Positions 9,168 to 18,041 of a stretch of DNA of 52,184 nt are shown piece after piece (positions within the stretch are counted from its first letter, which is position 1; each line of letters opens with the position of its first letter). The position numbers were made by a program, and so were the translations under genes. Under the pieces are notes generated by a model. It was not told the DNA's origin. It searched no databases and saw only the letters and a list, made by a program, of their open reading frames with translations. Source of the stretch: an uncultured Rikenella sp. (GTDB lineage Bacteria > Bacteroidota > Bacteroidia > Bacteroidales > Rikenellaceae); assembly GCA_910577885.1 (NCBI GenBank), contig CAJTNK010000005.1, positions 1 through 52,184 on the forward strand, in the 5' to 3' direction.

Positions 9168-9674
9168 TCAATAGGCGAACCAGTCGCCCCTGGCCCGCAA
9201 CACCTGTTCGATGATGTCGCGCACACAGCCGCGTCCGCCCGGGAAACCCGAAACGTAGTGAACGACTCCTTTCACCGCCGCATCCGCATCGGCCGGTGCG
9301 GTGGCCAGCCGAACGGCCCGCATCGGCGCGATGTCCGGTATGTCGTCGCCCATATACAGCATCTCATCCAACCCCACGCCGCACTGCTCCGAAAAGTGGT
9401 GCAGCGACTCGATCTTAGAATCCTTTCCGGTGTAGATGTGCCGGATTCCCAGCCCCTCCATACGTCGCCGCAACTGCTCGCCGCGCCCTCCCGAGATAAT
9501 GCCGATCGGGTAACCGCGCTCCACCGCACGGACCACCGCCAATCCGTCCCGAACACTGTACTCCCGCAAAAACTCTCCCTCCGGAGTCAACAAAATACGA
9601 CCGTCCGTAAACACCCCGTCCACATCGAATACAAAGGCCCGTATCTTGGCCACCTCTTCCTTGAAATTACCCAT
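9168..9674 (-). CDS. kdsC: KDO 8-phosphate phosphatase (KdsC-type HAD hydrolase)
   Basis: A 168-residue C0-type HAD phosphatase that makes KDO from KDO-8-P for lipid A/LPS core. HAD motif I is FDVDGVFTDG, motif II IISGG, motif III the GKDSK lysine, and motif IV MGDDIPDIAPM; there is no cap domain, as expected for the tetrameric KdsC type. The end of the chain (GGRGCVRDIIEQVL) matches the KdsC C-terminal tail. The gene is separated from the methyltransferase upstream by a full copy of the interspersed repeat. Confidence 0.92.
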   Translation of the reverse strand: MGNFKEEVAKIRAFVFDVDGVFTDGRILLTPEGEFLREYSVRDGLAVVRAVERGYPIGIISGGRGEQLRRRMEGLGIRHIYTGKDSKIESLHHFSEQCGVGLDEMLYMGDDIPDIAPMRAVRLATAPADADAAVKGVVHYVSGFPGGRGCVRDIIEQVLRARGDWFAY

Positions 9675-9715
9675 ACTCTGACTTGTATTTACTTATTTTC
9701 TCTTCTCTGTAACCT

Positions 9716-10017
9716 TTCTTTGGCAACAGGAGGGTACTGTTCTTTTTGTGAACAAAAAGAACCAAAAAAACTTTCGGGAATGCTGTCGCATTCCATGGGC
9801 TGCCGTAGTCAAGAGCCTTGGGGTCTTTCTTTTGGGGTCGGGGTTCTCCGGGGGCGCAAAGTCTTTGCATTGTATCAAGCGCCCCCGGAAGAATCCCCGG
9901 CCCCAAGCAACGGTCCAAAGCATTAGCTTGCGGAGCTTAAGGCGTAGCGTATGCTATCTCAAAAGTTTTTGGTGCCGCTTTTTCCAAAAAGCGGCAGTCC
10001 CAGCTCGTAGCCAATGA
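9716..10017. repeat. Interspersed hairpin repeat, full copy 2
   Basis: About 300 bp with imperfect terminal inverted repeats (TTCTTTGGCAACAGG...TACTG at the left; its counterpart CAGTCC...GTAGCCAATGAC at the right). Inside, in order: hairpin GTTCTTTTTGT/ACAAAAAGAAC, hairpin GGAATGC/GCATTCC, a long stem ending CCGGGGGCGC/GCGCCCCCGG around an AT-richer loop, a conserved single-stranded-looking GCTTGCGGAGC...GCGTAGCGTATGCTATC segment, and hairpin GCCGCTTTTT/AAAAAGCGGC. It starts 34 bp after the methyltransferase stop and ends 42 bp before kdsC. Confidence 0.88.
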
Positions 10018-10050
10018 CTGAGTTACAGAGAAACGAAATAATAGACAAAG

Positions 10051-11304
10051 TTAGTCAATTCGTAGGACAAAGAATAGAGTGAGTTGGTTTAGGCAGGTAG
10101 TGCAGAAGATGTCGGTAGTTCCGCCGAGCGCGACGCCGAGTGCTTGTGCGACCTGTTCGGCGGAGAGTGGGAAGTTTCGTCGGTGGACGTTGATGCGTCG
10201 GATGCCGCGTGAGCGGAGCATGCGGGCAATGGTTTTGGGTTGGTAGGGGTGTCGGAAGGTGATTCGGTAGGTTTTTCCCGGGAAGTCGGCCGTCGGCAGC
10301 TCGTCGGCGAAGAGGTATTCGCCCGAGAGTTGCAGGTTGCCCGGCGTGTCGGCCAGGTACTTGGCGAGGTAGCTGCCGACGGTCCGTGTTTTGTAGAATG
10401 CGACGTCCGGAACCAGCAGAAAACGAGGCTCTTCCGCCTCCGTTTCCGCCTCTGTCGCAGGGCAGGGGAGTGCCGGATCTTCGCCGTCGAAGTCGAACCG
10501 GCGTACCTCGCCGCGCCGGATGACCGTCACCCGCATGGGCGGTGTCTTGCCCATCGACTCTGTCGTTTCGTCCGGGAAGCCGATTTTGGCCAGCACCTCC
10601 TTGCATTCGCCGTCCAGCGAGATCACCTCCACGCAAGTCGCCTCGCCGAACAGTCGGTAGACCTCCGCGACGTCAAACAGCGGCGAGAGTTTCACCACGA
10701 TCCGCCGGGCGATCCGCCGCAGGGTCGGCAGCAGTTCGAGGATGTTCGGCGAGCTCTCTTCCAGCGCGTAGACCCGTCGGCCGTCGGCCGTCTTGCGCGA
10801 GGGATCGACGTACAGCAGGTCGATCGGCCGGTCCGTAGCCCAGGCGGCTGCGACCTCTTCCGCCGAATCGCAGACGACTTCGATATTTTGTACGCCGAGT
10901 CGGTCGAAGTTCCAACGGGCGATCCGGGACCGCAGCGGATCCAGCTCGACCGCCACGACCTGTTCGAAATGCCGGCTCAACGCTCCGGCATCGACTCCCA
11001 GTCCGCAGGTCAAATCCACGGCCAACCGTCGTTCCTGTGTCGGAATTCCTTCCAGCAGACTCTCCGTCCGTGCCGTTGCCGTCGCTTCGCTGCTGGCCTG
11101 CTCGTAAGCGACCTGCGGCACGATGCAACGCGCCGCATAGTAGCTCGGCAGCTTGGTCCGACACCGCTGGAGCATCCGGATCTGCTGCGTGACGGCCGGG
11201 TTGCGCAGTTTCAGCGCAACCCGGCCCGGATCCGCTTGCAGGTGGCGTTCTACGAGGGCCTGTCCGTCGGACGAGACGAGTATGTCGAAGTCGGATTGTT
11301 CCAT
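10051..11304 (-). CDS. Class I SAM-dependent methyltransferase with THUMP-like domain
   Basis: A 417-residue protein. The central Rossmann methyltransferase has motif I VDLTCGLGVDAGAL, the acidic VAVELDP motif II and DLLYVDPSRK as motif IV, which suggests an RNA or other nucleic-acid base substrate but does not prove it. The last 80 or so residues resemble the THUMP-like domain found in this Bacteroidota family. The start at 11304 (MEQSDFDIL) is used; the open frame runs to 11409 but that part overlaps the upstream gene in another frame. It is the last gene of the murI-ftsK-lolA unit, 19 bp after its neighbour, and a hairpin repeat follows. The real target is unknown. Confidence 0.75.
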   Translation of the reverse strand: MEQSDFDILVSSDGQALVERHLQADPGRVALKLRNPAVTQQIRMLQRCRTKLPSYYAARCIVPQVAYEQASSEATATARTESLLEGIPTQERRLAVDLTCGLGVDAGALSRHFEQVVAVELDPLRSRIARWNFDRLGVQNIEVVCDSAEEVAAAWATDRPIDLLYVDPSRKTADGRRVYALEESSPNILELLPTLRRIARRIVVKLSPLFDVAEVYRLFGEATCVEVISLDGECKEVLAKIGFPDETTESMGKTPPMRVTVIRRGEVRRFDFDGEDPALPCPATEAETEAEEPRFLLVPDVAFYKTRTVGSYLAKYLADTPGNLQLSGEYLFADELPTADFPGKTYRITFRHPYQPKTIARMLRSRGIRRINVHRRNFPLSAEQVAQALGVALGGTTDIFCTTCLNQLTLFFVLRID

Positions 11305-11323
11305 GCCAGACACCGTGTGTGCG

Positions 11324-11719
11324 TTAGTTCCGGATGCGGAAATACTGTTTTTGCAGTTTCGGGTCGAAGAAAAGCACCAGCCAACCCTGCAAATGGGCCG
11401 CCACCACATGCGTGCGGTCGAACCACGTTTCGAACGCGCGCCGTTCGGCCGCCGAGCGAAACGGCTCCCGAAGCAGGACGATGGTTTTCACCCCCGCCGG
11501 AGTGGCTTTTTCCAGTGCGTCGACCGAGTCGACCTCCGCGACCCGCCACTCCGTGCCGCACCAAGCCTCGATCGCCTCCGGCAACTCCCGTCGCCTCCGG
11601 AGCGGCATCGCCACTTCGCGCACGAAACGGTACATCAGCGGCGAGTGTACGCCGTGGCCGCGCCAATGGCGGGCGCTGGCGGCATGACGCATGCGGGTGT
11701 AGAGCTGGTAGCGGTTCAT
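11324..11719 (-). CDS. Small conserved Bacteroidota protein (GHGVHSP motif)
   Basis: 131 residues, no signal peptide. The N terminus RHWRGHGVHSPLMYRFVREV resembles the N-terminal segment of a family of Bacteroidota proteins that continue into a SAM-methyltransferase domain; here the rest is short and has no SAM-binding glycine motif, so it may be a reduced form. The remainder (TIVLLREPFRSAAERRAFETWF and following) looks like a single alpha/beta unit. It is 19 bp from the flanking genes on both sides and so in the same operon. Function unknown. Confidence 0.6.
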   Translation of the reverse strand: MNRYQLYTRMRHAASARHWRGHGVHSPLMYRFVREVAMPLRRRRELPEAIEAWCGTEWRVAEVDSVDALEKATPAGVKTIVLLREPFRSAAERRAFETWFDRTHVVAAHLQGWLVLFFDPKLQKQYFRIRN

Positions 11720-11738
11720 GGACGTAGAGGTGGCCGGG

Positions 11739-12698
11739 TTACAACTCCGGATGAGCTTTGATCTCTTTTTTGGTCATCTCGCGCTGCACCAGCTCCGGCG
11801 CACAGACCGCCGTGTAGGTCCCGAGGTCGACCAGTTGCCGGGGCCCCTCCGAGGTGGCGAACCACGGGTTGTAGTAGACCCACTCGAAAGCCGAAACGTT
11901 CGTCGATGCGTTCCCCCGGAAAGCCGGGTTTTCGTCCGGGAAGTAGACGCAGACGCGCACCTGCCGTTCCCCTCCCTCGTAGTAAGTCCCGGCCTGTGCG
12001 ATCGGCGTTCCGGGGAAAACAACCTCCCCTTCGCGGACCGTTATCGTGCCGTTGTCGAGCACCGTGTAGCGCCCCAACGTTCCGTCCGGGTGTTCCACCA
12101 ACACGGAGTTCTCTTTCGACCGGTAGGTCGATTGCAAGCCGGCTTGTGCCGGTGTCTCGCCGTCGTGTACCTCGACGACGGTCCCTTTCCGCATCGCGAA
12201 AACGGTGTCTCCCTCGGCCAACAGAAACTGCCAGGCGCTCCATCCCCGGGCCGGTTTGCCGTCGAAGTACCGCTCTCTGAGGTCGAACAGCGGACGCGCC
12301 CGGACCGGCTTGTCCCGGTGGACGCTGTACGGCAGCCGATAAACGAACCCGCTGTCGAGCTTCGGAGCATGGTAACCCCGGATGTAATGATACCGGTAAG
12401 CGCATCCGACGGGTTGTTCCGGCTGGATGGGTTTGATGGTCAGCAGGCTTTGGGTGCTGCCTCGCATGACGGTCTTGAAGGTCGGTGGCTGACGGGTGTT
12501 CTGCCGCTCGGTGAAGACCAACAGAACGGTGTAACTCCCCTGCGTATGCTTTTCGGCATTGATTTCCAGGCTGGTGCAGTTCACCCATCGCGAACGGATC
12601 TCGATCTCGGGCCGCTGCTGGGCCGAGGCGGTCGACAGACTCGCCACAAGAAGGACCCAGGCCCATGCCCCTGTCAGGCGGTTGATTTTGAAAAACAT
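11739..12698 (-). CDS. M23/LytM-like exported protein, zinc site lost
   Basis: 319 residues with a signal peptide ending ASAQ (about residue 26). The C-terminal half has the LytM beta-fold pattern: GDTVFAMRKGTVVEV, SVLVEHPDGTLGRYTVLDNG, VREGEVVFPGTPIAQAG. In active M23 endopeptidases the first block holds HxxxD and the second HxH; neither is present, so this is very probably a non-catalytic LytM-like protein of the kind that regulates amidases, acting in the periplasm. Its place directly after lolA and ftsK suits a cell-envelope or division role. The role is inference. Confidence 0.7.
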   Translation of the reverse strand: MFFKINRLTGAWAWVLLVASLSTASAQQRPEIEIRSRWVNCTSLEINAEKHTQGSYTVLLVFTERQNTRQPPTFKTVMRGSTQSLLTIKPIQPEQPVGCAYRYHYIRGYHAPKLDSGFVYRLPYSVHRDKPVRARPLFDLRERYFDGKPARGWSAWQFLLAEGDTVFAMRKGTVVEVHDGETPAQAGLQSTYRSKENSVLVEHPDGTLGRYTVLDNGTITVREGEVVFPGTPIAQAGTYYEGGERQVRVCVYFPDENPAFRGNASTNVSAFEWVYYNPWFATSEGPRQLVDLGTYTAVCAPELVQREMTKKEIKAHPEL

Positions 12699-12728
12699 AT
12701 CGGGGGTGTTGAATAGATTAGGAAAAGG

Positions 12729-13373
12729 TTATCGAAAGTCGATCACTTCGACTCCCGGATGGGCTTTCGGGTCGAACCGGAAAGTGGCCTCCGAGACCGG
12801 AACTCTCGTCTGCAACTTCCGCAGCGTCATCTCCATCGGCTTGTCGGACGACGGGGTCGCGATCGAGATCCGCTTGGGCAGTGCCGTCTTCGGGTCGAGG
12901 TACAAAGTAATGGTCGTATAATCCTGTGTCTGCACCTTCGGCGTCAGCTCCACGACACGGAGCGTTCCGCCGCCGGCGGTCGAAACGTCCGGCAGAGACC
13001 GGTGCAGATAGTCTGCCGGATCGACCGCCAGCAGCCGCGAAGGATTCGACAGAACGTTCGGTTGCTCCGGATCGAGCCGCTCGATCGTCACTTCGTTGTT
13101 CTGCGACAGATAGTTCCACAGGGTGGTCCCGTCGAAATAGAGTTCCTGCCCCCCGACCCGTGCGGCGAACCGTTGGCCGCTGACGGTCAGTGTCCCGTTT
13201 GTGGTCCCCTGGCCCTCGATCGAGGCGGTGAATTCGACCCGGTAGCTGGTCCAAGGCCGCATCTGATTCCGCATCTGGTCGAGCAGCCGGGCCGATTGTT
13301 CGTCGGCCCGCGCCGGAGCACAAACGCCCCAAAGGCTCAACAGACCGAAAAGTAGTATTTTGCCGGTTTTCAT
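12729..13373 (-). CDS. lolA: LolA-like outer-membrane lipoprotein carrier
   Basis: 214 residues. A signal peptide ends near ARADEQ; the mature part shows the LolA pattern of an incomplete beta-barrel: YRVEFTASIEGQ, GQRFAARVGGQELYFDGTTLWNYLSQNNEVTIERLDPE, and LYLDPKTALPKRISI. LolA moves lipoproteins across the periplasm from LolCDE; Bacteroidota have no clear LolB. It follows ftsK by 31 bp, an arrangement common in Bacteroidales, and precedes the M23-like gene by 30 bp. Confidence 0.85.
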   Translation of the reverse strand: MKTGKILLFGLLSLWGVCAPARADEQSARLLDQMRNQMRPWTSYRVEFTASIEGQGTTNGTLTVSGQRFAARVGGQELYFDGTTLWNYLSQNNEVTIERLDPEQPNVLSNPSRLLAVDPADYLHRSLPDVSTAGGGTLRVVELTPKVQTQDYTTITLYLDPKTALPKRISIATPSSDKPMEMTLRKLQTRVPVSEATFRFDPKAHPGVEVIDFR

Positions 13374-13404
13374 TACGCGCGCTATATGGTTAAGAATAAG
13401 TGGA

Positions 13405-16400
13405 TTACAAGTTGTCGAGGATCATTTCGAGCGACATCGGATCGGCCACCAGCACCTGCCTCGGCTTCCCTCCTCCCTCGCTGTGTCCGACGATGCCGGC
13501 CGCCTCCAGCTGGTCGATCAGCCGCCCGGCGCGGTTGAACCCGATCGAGAACTTCCGCTGAATGGTCGACGCCGAACCCTGCTGATTGGCTACCACGTAC
13601 CGCGCCACCTCCTCGAACAGCGAGTCCCGCTTGGCCGGCACGTCGCCGCCCGCCGCCGAAGAGGAGGACGATTCGTCCCCCTCCGGCGTATATTCCGGCA
13701 GCTCGTAAGCCTCCGTATATCCCTGCTGGTGTTCGATGTGGTCGGTGATCCGCTCCACTTCGGGCGTGTCGATGAAAGCGCATTGCACCCGCGTGATTTC
13801 ACTGCCGGTCGAAATCAACATGTCGCCTCGTCCGATCAGCTGGTTGGCGCCCGGTTGGTCGAGGATGGTCCGCGAGTCGATCATGCTGGTCACCCGGAAC
13901 GCGATCCGGGCCGGGAAATTGGCCTTGATAACGCCGGTGATGATATTGGTGGTGGGCCGTTGGGTGGCGATAATCAGGTGGATCCCCACCGCCCGCGCCA
14001 GCTGCGCCAAACGGGCGATCGGGGTTTCGATCTCCCGCCCGGCGGTCATGATGAGGTCGGCGAATTCGTCCACGATCACCACGAAATAAGGCAGATACCG
14101 ATGCCCCTTCTCCGGATTCAACCGCCGGTTGACGAACTTCTCGTTGTACTCCTTGATGTTCCGCACGGTGGCAGCCTTCAGCAAGTTATACCGTGCGTCC
14201 ATCTCGATGCAGAGTGAGTTCAGGGTATAGATAACCTTTTGCGTATCCGTGATAATGGCCTCCTCTTCCGAAGCCATCTTGGCCAGAAAATGTTTCTCGA
14301 GCTTCGAGTACAAGGTCAGTTCGACCTTCTTCGGGTCCACCAGCACGAATTTCAGCTCGGCCGGGTGTTTCTTGTACAGGAGCGAGGTGATGATGGCATT
14401 CAAGCCTACCGATTTCCCCTGCCCCGTGGCCCCGGCCACCAACAGGTGGGGCATCTTGGCCAGGTCGAACACGAAGGTCTCGTTCTGAATGGTCTTCCCC
14501 AAGGCCACCGGCAGGTCGGCCTGCGAGTCGTGGAAGCGCGGAGACTTGATGACCGAGTACATCGACACGACCTCTTTGTCTTTGTTCGGCACCTCGATCC
14601 CGATGGTCCCCTTGCCGGGAATCGGCGCGATGATCCGGATCCCCAGCGCCGAAAGGCTCAGTGCGATGTCGTCCTCCAGGTTCTTGATCTTGCTGATCCG
14701 CACCCCGGGGGCCGGAACGATCTCGTAGAGCGTCACGGTCGGCCCGATGGTCGCTTCGATGGTGTCGATCCGGATGCCGAAGTTTTCGAGCGTCGTCACG
14801 ATCCGGTTCTTGTTCTCCACCAACTCCTCGTCGGTCACCGTGACCCGTTTCGTGTGGTCGTCCAGCAGCTCGACCGGCGGCTTCCGGTAGTGCGACAACT
14901 CCAAGGTCGGATCGTACAGGTCGCTGTTGTTCACCACCTCGTCCTCCAGCTGCTTCTCTTCGGGCTGTTCGACCAAGAAAACATCCTCTTCCGGTTCCTG
15001 TAGCTGCTGCTGTTGCTGCTGGCGCGGTTCTGCGACTTCCGCCGCCGCTTGCGGCCGTTGCACCGTGAAACCCGGTTCCGAGGCTTCCGCTTTCGGCTGT
15101 GTCTGCGCTTGGCTTGGCGGCTGTGTTTGTGGCTGTGTTTGTGGCTGTGTTTGTGGCTGCTGTACAGATGGCGACTGCCCCCCCGACGATGCCGCCACCG
15201 ACTCAACGTCCTGCGGCGGTGTCTGCGACTGTCTTTGCGGCTGCGTCGCTTGTGGCCGAGAGGCTACCGTGAACCGTACTTCTTCCTCTACCGCCTCCTC
15301 CTGCGCAGGAGCAACCGCCGCAGGTGCGTAAGGCTGAGACGACTGAGCCGCCGCGTAAGCGTTGTAATAGTTGGTATAATAGAGATTGTAATAGTAAGTC
15401 TCCCGGTCCAGCGCATACACGATAGGCTGCCCCCAGTCGTCATACCCCATCAGATAACCCCACGAGCCGTCGTAATTCTGCACGAGTCTTGCCCGTTCGG
15501 CCGGTTCCGGTAGCGGCGGTTGTATCGGTTCCGGAACCGGCGGTGCAATAGGCTCGGGCTGCGGTCGTGGCTTCGGAGGCCGCGGAGGTTCCGCCGCCGC
15601 AGCCATCGGTTCCGGCTGTTTTTTCTCCGGCTGCGTCTGCTGCCGTACCTCCTGGTCGGTCTTCAGAGCTGCCTGTTGTTGCGCCTCCTCGTGCACTTTC
15701 AATGCCTCCGTTTCCTGTTCAGCCAGCTCCTGCCGCCGACGCTCCATCGCTGCCTCCATCCGCAGACGCCGCTCCTGGGCCTCGATCCGCGCCATTTCAG
15801 CCCGCATGCGCCGCTCTTCGCGCCGCCGGGCGTTGTATGCTTTCGCCTGTGCCGTCCACTGACGGATCAACAGCCCGTTGGCATAGTACAACGTCCCGAT
15901 GAACAGCATGATGACCAGCAGCGATGTCCCTTCGTTCCCGATCATCGCTTCGAGCCACTGGGCGATGAATACGCCGTGTGTTCCTCCCCAGCCGCTTCCG
16001 AAGACTTGCGGATCGGCTCCCCAGAAGTGTCCGGCAGCGATCGACCCGACGATCATCAGCAGGACGGTAGACCGGATGGCTCGCCGCAAGCGCGCCGATC
16101 GCATCCGCAACAACTTGATAGCCAAAAAGAAAACGGCCAACGGAAACAGTTCGCCGAAGATGCCGAACCACCGCCCGATGATGCTGTTGGAGAGAATGGC
16201 GCCGATCCGTCCGCCCCAGTTCATGGCGTCTTGCCGCAGGTCGGTGAACAGGTTGCCCCATGTAGCGATATTCTGGTCCACGTTCCAGTAGATCAGGTAC
16301 GAGATGGTGGACACGGCCAGATAACCGGCCAAAAACAGGAGCGTCAGACTCGGCCAAATATAGCGGTCCGAGGTCTGTTCCTGCTCCTGGGTCGATGCCC

Positions 16401-16749
16401 CCTTGCCGGCAGAGGCCGGTCGCCGGGCAGGCTTCTTCGTCGCCGTCCGGGTAGGGGAGGGCTGGGTACTCGAAGCTCCGGAGGTCTTTGAGGTCCTTGA
16501 GGTCGTAGCCCGTTGCCCCGTTGTTGCCTTTCGGCTGGTCACCCGCTGCACCCGCTCGGTACGCAGCCGATCACCCTGTCCGCCGCTCCGGCCCGTCGCA
16601 GCAGCAGAGGCACGCGTCTCGGATGACGACGACACGCTCCGTCGCCCCGTCGTCGCAGCTCCTCCTCCGGCACGTCGTGCACCGGAGGAGGAGCGACGGT
16701 CGCTGACGGGCCGCCCGGCGGCTCTATCTGCTTGTCGTTGCCCTGCCAT
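13405..16749 (-). CDS. ftsK: DNA translocase FtsK
   Basis: A 1114-residue FtsK/SpoIIIE translocase that pumps chromosome dimers through the septum and activates XerCD. Order: basic Ser/Arg/Thr-rich cytosolic head (about 1-130), four membrane helices (about 130-300), a long Glu/Gln/Pro-rich linker (about 300-620) with coiled-coil character, the alpha/beta motor with Walker A GATGQGKSVGLN and Walker B VVIVDEFADLI, and the C-terminal gamma winged helix (about 1050-1114) for KOPS binding. The linker DNA holds three 12-bp tandem units at 15119-15154. The ATG at 16749 lies 4 bp after the murI stop, which supports this start and coupling, though the head is unusually long. Confidence 0.95.
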   Translation of the reverse strand: MAGQRQADRAAGRPVSDRRSSSGARRAGGGAATTGRRSVSSSSETRASAAATGRSGGQGDRLRTERVQRVTSRKATTGQRATTSRTSKTSGASSTQPSPTRTATKKPARRPASAGKGASTQEQEQTSDRYIWPSLTLLFLAGYLAVSTISYLIYWNVDQNIATWGNLFTDLRQDAMNWGGRIGAILSNSIIGRWFGIFGELFPLAVFFLAIKLLRMRSARLRRAIRSTVLLMIVGSIAAGHFWGADPQVFGSGWGGTHGVFIAQWLEAMIGNEGTSLLVIMLFIGTLYYANGLLIRQWTAQAKAYNARRREERRMRAEMARIEAQERRLRMEAAMERRRQELAEQETEALKVHEEAQQQAALKTDQEVRQQTQPEKKQPEPMAAAAEPPRPPKPRPQPEPIAPPVPEPIQPPLPEPAERARLVQNYDGSWGYLMGYDDWGQPIVYALDRETYYYNLYYTNYYNAYAAAQSSQPYAPAAVAPAQEEAVEEEVRFTVASRPQATQPQRQSQTPPQDVESVAASSGGQSPSVQQPQTQPQTQPQTQPPSQAQTQPKAEASEPGFTVQRPQAAAEVAEPRQQQQQQLQEPEEDVFLVEQPEEKQLEDEVVNNSDLYDPTLELSHYRKPPVELLDDHTKRVTVTDEELVENKNRIVTTLENFGIRIDTIEATIGPTVTLYEIVPAPGVRISKIKNLEDDIALSLSALGIRIIAPIPGKGTIGIEVPNKDKEVVSMYSVIKSPRFHDSQADLPVALGKTIQNETFVFDLAKMPHLLVAGATGQGKSVGLNAIITSLLYKKHPAELKFVLVDPKKVELTLYSKLEKHFLAKMASEEEAIITDTQKVIYTLNSLCIEMDARYNLLKAATVRNIKEYNEKFVNRRLNPEKGHRYLPYFVVIVDEFADLIMTAGREIETPIARLAQLARAVGIHLIIATQRPTTNIITGVIKANFPARIAFRVTSMIDSRTILDQPGANQLIGRGDMLISTGSEITRVQCAFIDTPEVERITDHIEHQQGYTEAYELPEYTPEGDESSSSSAAGGDVPAKRDSLFEEVARYVVANQQGSASTIQRKFSIGFNRAGRLIDQLEAAGIVGHSEGGGKPRQVLVADPMSLEMILDNL

Positions 16750-16753
16750 CGGT

Positions 16754-17581
16754 CTATGCTTCTGTTACTTCCGTTTGTTCGTCTGCGTATTGTGTCCGGT
16801 ACCGCTCGGCCCGTGCGCGAAGCCGCTCGATCTCTTCCGCCGAACCGCTTCCCATGAACCGGCTCCGGCCGATCGAAGTCCGGTCGGTCTGCCAGCCGTG
16901 TTCGCGCAACAACTCGGCCGTATGGCGCGCAATGGCCGCCGCCGGGTCGATCACCCGCATCTTCCGACCGCCGATCACCCGCCGGATCGCCGGTCTCAGC
17001 AGCGGAAAATGCGTACAAGCGAGTACCAACTCATCGGCTCCCGCCTCCAGCATCGGTTCGATATAACGGTGCAATAATTGTTCCGTCTGCGGCGTATCCT
17101 CGCAGCCGGTTTCGACGGCTTCGACCAGCCCGTTCCCGGCGGTTGCAATCACCCGAACACCGATGCCGGTGGCATACCGTTCGGTGGTCTGTCGGAACAT
17201 TTCGCTGTTCACCGTATAAGCGGTTCCCAAGACCCCCACCACACCGCTCCGAGTGGCCTGTGCGGCTGGTTTCACGGCCGGTTCCAACCCCACGAACAAA
17301 ACCTCCGGCCACTCTGCCCGCAACGTGGCAATAGCTGCCGTGGTCGCCGTATTGCAAGCGATGACGATCAGTTTCACCCCCTCGCCAAGCAATACCTCGA
17401 CTCCCTTCCGAACCAGTGCCGTGATCTCCTCCCGGCTCCGTCCCCCATACGGACAATGGGCAGTGTCGGCCCAATAGACCACCTCTTCGCACGGCAGTTG
17501 CCGCACGATCTCGGCCCAAATGCTGATTCCCCCCATGCCGGAATCGAGGAGCCCGATCGGTGAGTCTTTGAGGCTGCGCAT
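16754..17581 (-). CDS. murI: Glutamate racemase MurI
   Basis: 275 residues. Interconverts L- and D-glutamate for peptidoglycan. The two catalytic cysteines are in IACNTATTAA and LACTHFPLL, with the N-terminal GLLDSGMGG and the DTAHCPYGGRS segment around the substrate site. Length is normal with a slightly extended, charged C terminus. It is the first gene of the unit murI-ftsK-lolA-M23-small protein-methyltransferase; candidate -7 box at 17605-17612. Confidence 0.95.
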   Translation of the reverse strand: MRSLKDSPIGLLDSGMGGISIWAEIVRQLPCEEVVYWADTAHCPYGGRSREEITALVRKGVEVLLGEGVKLIVIACNTATTAAIATLRAEWPEVLFVGLEPAVKPAAQATRSGVVGVLGTAYTVNSEMFRQTTERYATGIGVRVIATAGNGLVEAVETGCEDTPQTEQLLHRYIEPMLEAGADELVLACTHFPLLRPAIRRVIGGRKMRVIDPAAAIARHTAELLREHGWQTDRTSIGRSRFMGSGSAEEIERLRARAERYRTQYADEQTEVTEA

Positions 17582-17604
17582 ACTGAGGTTTGGTTACAGG
17601 TTCA

Positions 17605-17612
17605 CAAAGATA
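17605..17612 (-). promoter_or_regulatory. -7 promoter element for murI operon
   Basis: Minus strand TATCTTTG, exact to TAnnTTTG, 23 bp before the murI start. The -33 region would fall inside the terminator hairpin just upstream. Confidence 0.45.
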
Positions 17613-17620
17613 CGAATAAA

Positions 17621-17656
17621 AGCGGTCGTGTCCGAAATTTTTCGGACACGACCGCT
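17621..17656. terminator. Bidirectional intrinsic terminator
   Basis: Perfect 15-bp arms (AGCGGTCGTGTCCGA / TCGGACACGACCGCT) with a 6-nt loop and T runs on both strands' 3' sides (TTTTTAAA on plus, TTTTATTC on minus). It insulates murI from the bamA-skp unit that ends on the other side of the hairpin repeat. Confidence 0.85.
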
Positions 17657-17706
17657 TTTTAAATACTCTTCTTCCTCGTGCTACTTTCGGTATAATGTGC
17701 AATCGG

Positions 17707-18006
17707 TTCTTTAGCGACGGGAGGGGACTGCCGCTTTTTGTAAAAAGCGGCACCAAAAACTTTTGAGATAGCATACGCTACGCCTTAAGCTCCGCAAGCT
17801 AATGCTCTAGCCCAATTGTGGGTGGGGCTTTTGGCGGGGCGCGTAAGGTAATTACAGTCTCATCGCGCCCGCGCCGAAAGTCCCCACCCAGAACAAGAGG
17901 ACCCACGGCTCTTGACTACGGCAGCCCATGCGATACGAAGTATCGCCGAAAGTCTTTTTGGTTCTTTTTCTTCAGAAAAAGAACAGTTCTTGCTCGTAAC
18001 CAATGA
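17707..18006. repeat. Interspersed hairpin repeat, full copy 3 (inverted)
   Basis: The same modules as copy 2 in reverse order: hairpin GCCGCTTTTT/AAAAAGCGGC first, then the GATAGCATACGCTACGCC conserved segment, a long stem GTGGGTGGGG.../...CCCCACCCAG, hairpin GCGATAC/GTATCGC and finally hairpin GTTCTTTTTC/GAAAAAGAAC. The inner hairpin and long-stem sequences differ from other copies but remain paired. It lies 36 bp beyond the skp stop. Confidence 0.85.
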
Positions 18007-18041
18007 ACGATTTACAAACTACACGAAAGCACCAAGAAAAA

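Noticed and set aside
9748..10017. Open frame across hairpin repeat copy 2, with a peptide similar to one from copy 5 (26285-26581)
   Set aside because: The resemblance follows from DNA repeat identity; stems covary at the base level without keeping the protein, and other copies do not keep the frame.
15119..15154. CRISPR-like short repeats
   Set aside because: They are in-frame tandem 12-mers inside ftsK without spacers; no CRISPR array or cas gene is present in the window.
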